From positions 1 to 64,000 of the forward strand of contig CAYRWR010000004.1 of NCBI GenBank assembly GCA_964428015.1: a DNA stretch of 64,000 nt, in the 5' to 3' direction. Of this stretch, positions 57,913 through 64,000 are shown piece by piece. Numbering within the stretch: the stretch's first letter is position 1; every line of letters starts with the position of its first letter. The notes beneath the pieces are model-generated. The model did no database searches. It saw only the letters and a program-made list of their open reading frames with translations, and was not told the origin of the DNA. The translations under genes and the position numbers were made by a program. This stretch comes from CAYRWR01 sp964428015. GTDB lineage: Bacteria > Spirochaetota > Brevinematia > Brevinematales > CAYRWR01.

Positions 57913-59067
57913 GTGAAAGAGAAGTTACCTATCAACTATGAAATATTGAAATGGGCCAGGGAATCTATAGGACTCTCAATTCAGGATGTCGCCGAGAAAA
58001 TGCATATCGTCAATGGTGAGGCGGAATTACAAAGTTGGGAATCGGGAGAGTCTACCCCCTCTTATCCTCAATTGGAGAAACTGGCCTATCATATATACAA
58101 CCGTCCCGTGGCGGTCTTTTTCTTTCCGGAAGTGCCGGAAGAACAGTCCCCCCGGACCGACTTCCGTACCCTGCCTGACACTGAAATTGACTCATTGCCT
58201 CCGCAGATCATCAAACTATACCGCAAGGCTCTTGTCTATCAGATGAATCTGGAGGAATTGTTTGACGGACATGCCCCCGTTGATTCCGCTCTGCTGGAGC
58301 ATTTTTCCTTTTCCATTATCCCGGATATTAATACTATGTCTCACAATATCCGTGAGTTTCTGAATGTCTCAATGGATGAACAATTCTCCTGGCACTCCCC
58401 GGATATTGCGTTCAAGGAATGGAGAAAGCGCATTGAAGCACACGGCATTCTGGTATTCAAGGACGCCTTTCATGAGGAACACTTCTCCGGTTTCTGCGTA
58501 TACTCCCCGAAATACCCGGTCATCTTCATCAACAACAGTATGCCCCATACCCGTCAGGTCTTCACCCTATTTCATGAGTTGGGTCATCTGCTCCATCACC
58601 TGGGAGGGGTGGATTTCCGGGACCACCGCATACCCGCCGCCTTTGAAGGGCAGTATTCTCAATATGAAGTCAACTGCAACCGTTTCGCCAATGAGCTCCT
58701 GGTACCGGATGCGGTTTTCAATACCCAGAATCTCAACGTGTCGGAACGGAACTTCAGCCGCCTGGCCGGGTTGTTTTCCGTCAGCCGGGAGGTCATCCTG
58801 CGTAATTTCCTGGATCGGGACCTGGTAGATCAGGACTATTACGAACATATGGCTGCCCTATGGACTGCTGAGGTAAAGAAGAACACCCAAAAAGAAGACA
58901 GCGGCGGAAATTATTATTATACCCAAAAAGCCTATCTGGGAGACACCTATATCCAGCGTGCCTTTCAGAAATACTACCAGCATAAGATCAGTATAGAAAA
59001 TCTATCCGGCTATTTGAATGTAAAGATACAGAATATCCCCACTTTTGAGCATTTTGCTCTCAGCTAA
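57913..59067 (+). CDS. XRE-type HTH protein with ImmA/IrrE metallopeptidase domain
   Basis: 384 residues. Residues about 8-62 form an XRE-type helix-turn-helix (ARESIGLSIQDVAEKM... LQSWESG...PSYPQLEKLA). About 160-300 is the ImmA/IrrE peptidase with HELGH at 221-225 and the third ligand in FANELLVP near 256. Such proteins (COG2856) cleave or hold repressors in mobile elements and toxin-antitoxin units. The gene starts at GTG with GGAG upstream and is followed 8 bases later by a DUF4411 gene. The pair is recurrent in bacterial accessory regions. Confidence 0.92.
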   Translation: MKEKLPINYEILKWARESIGLSIQDVAEKMHIVNGEAELQSWESGESTPSYPQLEKLAYHIYNRPVAVFFFPEVPEEQSPRTDFRTLPDTEIDSLPPQIIKLYRKALVYQMNLEELFDGHAPVDSALLEHFSFSIIPDINTMSHNIREFLNVSMDEQFSWHSPDIAFKEWRKRIEAHGILVFKDAFHEEHFSGFCVYSPKYPVIFINNSMPHTRQVFTLFHELGHLLHHLGGVDFRDHRIPAAFEGQYSQYEVNCNRFANELLVPDAVFNTQNLNVSERNFSRLAGLFSVSREVILRNFLDRDLVDQDYYEHMAALWTAEVKKNTQKEDSGGNYYYTQKAYLGDTYIQRAFQKYYQHKISIENLSGYLNVKIQNIPTFEHFALS

Positions 59068-59075
59068 GGATTTTA

Positions 59076-59549
59076 ATGAAATATGTATTTGATAATAATG
59101 TCTTAATTTCTATTTTTCAGAATTATTTCTACGACCGTTTTCCTTCCTTCTGGGAAAGGTTTAATCCTCTTATTGAACAGGGAGAAGTTGTTTCGGTCCG
59201 GGAAGTGCGCCGGGAACTGGAAACTAACCCGCGTACGGATACTCTGGAACAATGGGTAAAAGACCATCATCCCTTTTTTCATGATCCCACACCCCAGGAG
59301 CTAACTTTTGTCACCCGGATATTCAGTGTGCAGCATTTTCAGCAAAACATGAAACGTCAAAATCTCACGCAGGGCGGACCCTACGCGGACCCCTTCATCG
59401 TGGCAAAAGCACAAGTGGATCAACTTATCGTGGTAACCCAGGAAAAATACACGGATCATGGTGCCCGGATTCCGAATATTTGCGAGCATTTTGAGATACC
59501 TTGTATGAACCTGGAGGGATTTTTGGAGAATGAGGGGTGGAAGTTTTAG
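59076..59549 (+). CDS. DUF4411 PIN-like domain protein
   Basis: 157 residues. PIN-like acidic residues are seen at FDNNVLI (about 5-11), VREVRREL (about 43-50), ADPFIVAKA (about 106-114) and the C-terminal region. This is the DUF4411 family, usually encoded right after an ImmA/IrrE-HTH gene as here. A ribonuclease toxin controlled by the upstream protein is the common proposal; no activity is shown. Ribosome site is AAGGA 8 bases before ATG. Confidence 0.85.
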   Translation: MKYVFDNNVLISIFQNYFYDRFPSFWERFNPLIEQGEVVSVREVRRELETNPRTDTLEQWVKDHHPFFHDPTPQELTFVTRIFSVQHFQQNMKRQNLTQGGPYADPFIVAKAQVDQLIVVTQEKYTDHGARIPNICEHFEIPCMNLEGFLENEGWKF

Positions 59550-59565
59550 GGAAGGAGGATTAGTT

Positions 59566-60456
59566 ATGGAAAAAAACCGTAAAATTGATGAAAATCACAA
59601 ATTAAAGTGGGATGAGAGAACAGAATATGTTAGAGAATTAGATTTTACATATCTAGTTGACAAAAATTATACAGACTTGGATAAAGAAACTTTTAGAAGA
59701 ATCAATGTGTTACTCACACCTTACAATCAAACTATATCGAGAATATTCAATTTTGACGATCTTCTACTTTCACTAATTAATCAATCACTTACATTGGTAA
59801 AACCATCGAAATGGGATGACCCTTATGAAAACTTTCTTTTAAAATCAGAATTATATGATAGCAAGGGCACAAAGATCGGACTTGATATACTAGAAAACGA
59901 GTATTATGGGCAATGTTGGACTTTGAATGAAGATTGTGATGGCTTATGGCGAGCTAGAGATGTTAAAAAGGATGGAGTAAAAGTAAAATCGAATGTAAAA
60001 AAAATAATGCCGTATTTCTATGATTTTACTAACCGGAATCATTATAGCAGTTATTTCATCGCTAAAGTTGATTATTACGATCAACATGAAATTGACGACT
60101 ATATGAATAACCTGGTTTTATCCACTGTTGATTTTAGCTCTGAGTTTTTTCTTAAATTTTTATTAATCAAAAGAATGCCATTCAAGTATGAAAATGAATT
60201 GCGACTGATATTTGTAAGACCTAATGATAAAGATATTGATATGAGTACAATTTTAAATCCATGGGATGAAGGTGATACTTTTTCGTTTAAATGTAATTTA
60301 AACGATGTATTAGATGAAATTGAATTCAATCCATGGGTATCTGACTTCGAATTTGAAAAAAGAAAGAAAATCATTGAGAAGCATGGATATAGTGGAAATA
60401 TAATTAAATCCAGATTATATGATTCTCCAAAGCATAAAATTAAGTTGAACTATTAA
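59566..60456 (+). CDS. DUF2971 domain protein
   Basis: 296 residues from ATG at 59566 (AAGGAGG 6 bases upstream). DUF2971 features: SLTLVKPSKWDDPYEN near residues 77-92, a CWTLNEDCDGLWRAR block near 117-131, and KYENELRLIF near 208-217. The codon usage is clearly AT-richer than in the two upstream genes. Function of DUF2971 is unknown; it recurs in defence and accessory regions. Followed 39 bases later by an Mrr-STAND gene. Confidence 0.8.
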   Translation: MEKNRKIDENHKLKWDERTEYVRELDFTYLVDKNYTDLDKETFRRINVLLTPYNQTISRIFNFDDLLLSLINQSLTLVKPSKWDDPYENFLLKSELYDSKGTKIGLDILENEYYGQCWTLNEDCDGLWRARDVKKDGVKVKSNVKKIMPYFYDFTNRNHYSSYFIAKVDYYDQHEIDDYMNNLVLSTVDFSSEFFLKFLLIKRMPFKYENELRLIFVRPNDKDIDMSTILNPWDEGDTFSFKCNLNDVLDEIEFNPWVSDFEFEKRKKIIEKHGYSGNIIKSRLYDSPKHKIKLNY

Positions 60457-60495
60457 ACTTCTTGGGATAAAAGATAAGTTTTTGAGGAATTCCAC

Positions 60496-62769
60496 ATGAA
60501 CTACGATTTCTCACAGCTAAACGACAAAGAATTTGAAAGACTATCTATTGATTTGCTATCTTCTTACTTGAAAACTCGTATTGAACGTTTCAAACCGGGG
60601 AAAGATGAAGGTGTTGATGGGAGATTTTTTGTTGATGAACAGAGTGAATTAATCATCCAGTGTAAACATTATTTAAAATCTGGATATTCAAAACTAATTT
60701 TAATTTTAAAAAATGAAGAAAAAGTTAAGGTGGAGAAATTAAAACCAAAGAATTATTTATTTGTCACTTCGTTACCATTATCCAGAAGCAATAAAAGAGA
60801 GATTAAAGAAATTTTTCATCCCTATATTCAAAGAGGTTCAAACATATTCGGAAATGAGGATTTAAATGATCTCCTCTCTCGTTTTCCAGACATTGAAGAA
60901 AAATATTTCAAGTTGTGGATATCGAGTACAAATATATTACACCGGCTAATTAATAATGCCATAAAAGGAAGAAGTAAATTTGAAATTGAACGCATTGAAA
61001 GAATGTCTCCTTTATTCGTACAGACAAATACTTTTTTTGAGGCAATTGAAAAAATCAAAAAAAATAATGTCTTGATATTGTCCGGTGAACCAGGTATAGG
61101 AAAAACAACTTTGGCCGAGAATTTATGTCTCTTTTATGTGTCCAGAGACTATGAATTTATTGATATTGAAGAATCACTTAGTGAAGCTGAAGACATCTAC
61201 ACTAGGGAGAAAAAGCAAATATTCTATTTTGATGATTTTCTAGGAAGTAATTATTTCGAAGCAATTGAAAACAAAAAAGATTCTCATATTATGAAATTTA
61301 TTGATCGAATTAAATATGATAAAACAAAAGTATTTATACTCACCACAAGAACAAACATTTTCAGAAGTGGAATTTCCCATAGTTCTCTGTTTTACAATCA
61401 GAAAATTGAGCAAAATGAATATCTTTTGACTATCAGGGATTTAGATGCAATAGATAAAGCACAGATTCTTTATAACCATATTTGGCATAGTAAGTTACAG
61501 GAAATCTTTATTGAGGAATTATATAAGAAAAAAAGGTACAAGCAAATCATATTTCATAAAAATTATAATCCCAGGTTAATTGAATTCATTACAGATCACG
61601 ATAGAATTAGCGTTGATCCTGAATCATATTGGGATTTTGTTGTAAATACACTTGAAAACCCTAAAGATATTTGGGATTCCTGCTTTAAAACACAAAATAA
61701 CTCATACGTCCGAAATCTTGTCATTTTAGTAGTTTTTAATGGCTCTGAGATTTCTGATAAGAATCTAAGAGAGGGATATAGTAAATTGTGCCAATTAGAA
61801 AATTTGGGAAATTCTTCACACACTGAAAAAGATTTTAATTCAATGATAAGACTGGCAACAAAGTCCTTTCTGAATAGAAATGAACAAAACGGAGTCATAT
61901 CCTATTCTTTGTTTAATCCGTCAATCGCCGATTATATTTTAAATGAATATATAACCGATTCTGCAAAACTAATAAATGTTTATAAATCAATTTCATCAGT
62001 GAAATCTCTACGACATCTGGTATCTTTGCAAATAGATTTCGTCAAACAAATTCAAACCATAAACACAATACTTGAGGCGGTTTTTACTTGTTCAAGTGAA
62101 TGTGAAGAGAACTATGACTATCTGCTATATCTCGCAGATATCTTTCACGAAGATGAAGAAAAGCACCCGCAAATAATTCAATTGCTACAAAGGATAGTGA
62201 AGAACTCTCCATATTTTGACGAAATAAGTCTGTTTTTTGAACTAATGATTGATTTCAAAGATAAAATTATTATTACAGAGTATCAATTCTTACACTCTAT
62301 TCTTGAACATAAAGTACTTGACCAGGAAGAACTCACTAAATACACTAAATTTTTAGATGTATATAATATCACAGATTCTAGTATCATAAACTGGACGAAC
62401 GATATCATAAATGAATACATGATCGAACAAGTTGATCGAATAAAAGATGACCTGAATATCTCAAAATTTATAGACTACTATGCAGACGAGGATGGTATTC
62501 CTGAACCGGATATCGATTGGGATGGCATGAAAGAAGAAATAAAAGAATCCTTGAAATCATCTGTTAGTGATTTCAATTTAAAAAAATTTAAGACAATAGA
62601 TTTAGATATATCATACTTAGCAGATGATGTGAATTTAGAGGAGCTAACAGAACAGTACTTTAAAAGCCAGGAATATGACCCGGAAGATTATGATCATGAG
62701 AGAGAAAGATCTGATACAGATGAAGAAAACATAGATGATATTATTGATGATATATTTGAAAAAACATAA
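60496..62769 (+). CDS. Mrr-like nuclease fused to a STAND-type NTPase (nSTAND3), candidate defence protein
   Basis: 757 residues. About 1-110 is a restriction-endonuclease-like domain with EFERLSIDLL, GVDGR (D41) and IIQCKH (Q55, K57), the D-x(n)-QxK form of Mrr. About 180-310 is a P-loop NTPase: Walker A GEPGIGKTT at 197-205, Walker B IFYFDDFLG at 242-250 and TTRT near 286. The DDFLG form is characteristic of the nSTAND3 group. About 400-700 is a helical, repeat-like region that could sense a target, and the end is strongly acidic. STAND proteins with nuclease domains are known anti-phage effectors (Avs-like). AT-rich codon usage. Confidence 0.85.
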   Translation: MNYDFSQLNDKEFERLSIDLLSSYLKTRIERFKPGKDEGVDGRFFVDEQSELIIQCKHYLKSGYSKLILILKNEEKVKVEKLKPKNYLFVTSLPLSRSNKREIKEIFHPYIQRGSNIFGNEDLNDLLSRFPDIEEKYFKLWISSTNILHRLINNAIKGRSKFEIERIERMSPLFVQTNTFFEAIEKIKKNNVLILSGEPGIGKTTLAENLCLFYVSRDYEFIDIEESLSEAEDIYTREKKQIFYFDDFLGSNYFEAIENKKDSHIMKFIDRIKYDKTKVFILTTRTNIFRSGISHSSLFYNQKIEQNEYLLTIRDLDAIDKAQILYNHIWHSKLQEIFIEELYKKKRYKQIIFHKNYNPRLIEFITDHDRISVDPESYWDFVVNTLENPKDIWDSCFKTQNNSYVRNLVILVVFNGSEISDKNLREGYSKLCQLENLGNSSHTEKDFNSMIRLATKSFLNRNEQNGVISYSLFNPSIADYILNEYITDSAKLINVYKSISSVKSLRHLVSLQIDFVKQIQTINTILEAVFTCSSECEENYDYLLYLADIFHEDEEKHPQIIQLLQRIVKNSPYFDEISLFFELMIDFKDKIIITEYQFLHSILEHKVLDQEELTKYTKFLDVYNITDSSIINWTNDIINEYMIEQVDRIKDDLNISKFIDYYADEDGIPEPDIDWDGMKEEIKESLKSSVSDFNLKKFKTIDLDISYLADDVNLEELTEQYFKSQEYDPEDYDHERERSDTDEENIDDIIDDIFEKT

Positions 62770-62811
62770 AATATTCTATTCGAAAATAATCTGAATTAAA
62801 AGGAATTTAGC

Positions 62812-63303
62812 ATGCTTGAATTCATCACCTTATTAACAGCTATCGTCACTCTTATTGTGACATTAATAGTGTTTATTATCCAAAGTAACACGACAAGAAA
62901 AATTAATCAAGGAAATATCCTAAGTACTATTTATGTGAAATTCAATGATAGTGATATTAACACACTCATAGATTTTCTGGAGAAGCCAGATACAAAACTT
63001 GATAACATTTTTCAAAGGGTGTCACCAGCGACCGAAGGCTATTATAAAAGTGTACAAGATGGTCTTAACAAAATTCTTTCTCTGTTTGATGAGCTTCAAT
63101 ACTTCCATAAAAACAAGCTGATAACTAGTCAGGAAATGATGTATAACAAATACGAAGTAATGCTTTTAATCAAAAAAGATAAATATGTATCGGGATATAT
63201 TTCAGAATATCACGAGCACATCCTCAGTTTGCAAATTGATATTAACGAGGAAGACTTACCATTTACAGGATATAAATATTTGAAGGGAAATGTATTCAAC
63301 TGA
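62812..63303 (+). CDS. Small membrane-anchored hypothetical protein
   Basis: 163 residues with an N-terminal transmembrane segment (about 4-25, TLLTAIVTLIVTLIVFII) and a cytoplasmic helical domain. No family recognised. It follows the Mrr-STAND gene after 42 bases with the same AT-rich composition, and so may be the third component of the same unit. Ribosome site AAAGGA 9 bases upstream of ATG. Confidence 0.7.
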   Translation: MLEFITLLTAIVTLIVTLIVFIIQSNTTRKINQGNILSTIYVKFNDSDINTLIDFLEKPDTKLDNIFQRVSPATEGYYKSVQDGLNKILSLFDELQYFHKNKLITSQEMMYNKYEVMLLIKKDKYVSGYISEYHEHILSLQIDINEEDLPFTGYKYLKGNVFN

Positions 63304-63308
63304 ACCCC

Positions 63309-63338
63309 TTGCAACAATCCCCTTCCCCATGCTACAAT
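63309..63338 (+). promoter_or_regulatory. Promoter of the methyltransferase gene
   Basis: TTGCAA (63309-63314), 18-base spacer, TACAAT (63333-63338). Confidence 0.6.
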
Positions 63339-63366
63339 TACTAAATACTAAATCCCGGAGCCGCCC

Positions 63367-64000
63367 GTGCCAACCCTCCACTGGATCGGAAAAGAAAAAG
63401 TCATCAACCACCACCAGGAAGTCCCCTACCGTCTGTTGAATCAGGAATATTCCTATGTGGACGGCAAAATACAAAAAACCGATAGCGGTACCGGTAATAA
63501 GATCATCCACGGCGACAACCTGGAAGCCCTCAAATCCCTCCTCCCAGAATACGAAGGCCGGATTAAATGTATCTATATCGATCCTCCCTATAATACGGGA
63601 AACGAAAATTGGGTATATAATGACAATGTTAGCCATCCTAAAATCAATAAATGGCTGGGTGAAGTTGTCGGTAGGGAGGGGGAAGATCTGTCCCGGCATG
63701 ATAAATGGCTCTGCATGATGTATCCAAGGTTAAAACTTTTACAAAAACTATTGTCAGATGACGGAGCTATTTTTATTAGTATTGATGATAACGAACTTGC
63801 AAATTTGAAATTGATATGTGATGAAATATTTGGATTAAATTGTTTTGTTGCTAATGTTTCTTGGCAGCGCACCTATTCTACCAGAAATGACTCCAAGGGT
63901 GTCGTTAATGAAGTAGAACATATAATTGTATATAGCAAAAAAATCAACTGGTCACCAAAAAAATTACCGCGAACAGAAGCTATGGATGCAATTTATAGAA
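63367..64000 (+). CDS. Adenine-specific DNA methyltransferase, type III Mod-like (3' end beyond window)
   Basis: Open from GTG at 63367 (GGAG 7 bases upstream) to the window edge, 211 codons seen. Early sequence gives IIHGDNLEALKSLLPEY and IKCIYIDPPYNTGNE, the catalytic DPPY motif of an N6-adenine or N4-cytosine methyltransferase of the type III Mod kind. A second block SDDGAIFISIDDNELANL is also typical. It probably belongs to a restriction-modification locus continuing downstream. The first third is GC-richer than the rest, which changes near 63700. Confidence 0.88.
   Translation, partial: MPTLHWIGKEKVINHHQEVPYRLLNQEYSYVDGKIQKTDSGTGNKIIHGDNLEALKSLLPEYEGRIKCIYIDPPYNTGNENWVYNDNVSHPKINKWLGEVVGREGEDLSRHDKWLCMMYPRLKLLQKLLSDDGAIFISIDDNELANLKLICDEIFGLNCFVANVSWQRTYSTRNDSKGVVNEVEHIIVYSKKINWSPKKLPRTEAMDAIYR

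Overview
The window looks like a chromosome segment of an anaerobic, nitrogen-fixing, diderm bacterium, most likely a spirochaete (Spirochaetota). The assignment is an inference. It rests on a DUF4912/Rho-N-like protein, a Leptospira-type repeat surface protein, outer-membrane barrels and lipoproteins, a lipid A-type acyltransferase, a stand-alone groES, and an oxygen-sensitive metabolism (nitrogenase, MBX-like complex, rubrerythrin-like ferritin). Most genes have strong GGAGG-type ribosome sites and TTGACN/TATAAT promoters. No rRNA, tRNA, CRISPR array or transposase was recognised.

Layout. 1-6.3 kb: end of a repeat surface protein, then a five-gene operon (unknown protein, mini FtsX-like permease, ABC ATPase, PlsC with zinc ribbon, GltS-like carrier with an extra extracytoplasmic domain). 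6.3-10.2 kb (minus): a membrane class III nucleotide cyclase, a coiled-coil membrane protein and a secreted protein in one overlapping operon. 10.4-24 kb: housekeeping and envelope genes, including aldo/keto reductase, oligopeptide-binding lipoprotein, DUF4912 protein, YfcE-like phosphodiesterase, ybeY, groES, LpxL-like acyltransferase, POTRA-less Omp85 barrel, CPBP protease, SDR and an atypical kinase-like protein. 23.7-35.0 kb (minus): a 14-gene operon encoding an MBX/Ehr-type complex. It has seven Mrp antiporter-like subunits, a second antiporter-like subunit and NuoH/B/C/D-like subunits, followed by an iron-sulfur flavoprotein of the NfnB/GltD type and a ferritin-like protein. The hydrogenase-like large subunit has lost half of its NiFe cysteines, so it is not expected to make H2. 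35.3-44.8 kb: acetyltransferase, secreted glycosidase-like protein with C-terminal CBM, SpoIIE-type phosphatase, LiaF-like protein, large secreted protein, thioesterase.

44.9-56.7 kb (minus): the nitrogen-fixation region, nifH-nifI1-nifI2-nifD-nifK-nifE-nifN-nifB-2Fe2S ferredoxin, then modA-TOBE-modB-modC. NifD (542 aa) and NifK (458 aa) have the Clostridium pasteurianum-type length pattern. A near-perfect sigma-54 site lies upstream of nifH. The MBX-like complex 9 kb away could exchange electrons between NAD(P)H and ferredoxin at the expense of an ion gradient, and so could feed the nitrogenase. That link is inference.

56.7-57.9 kb: a gene-free, repeat- and palindrome-rich segment containing a 100-N assembly gap, a 154-bp direct repeat with a very long hairpin, and a 64-bp repeat pair. 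57.9-64 kb (plus): an AT-richer defence-like island with an ImmA/IrrE-HTH protein and DUF4411 PIN-like protein, a DUF2971 protein, an Mrr-like nuclease fused to a STAND-type NTPase, a small membrane protein, and the start of an adenine DNA methyltransferase gene cut by the window edge. The three-gene set at 59.6-63.3 kb is the best candidate for an undescribed defence system.
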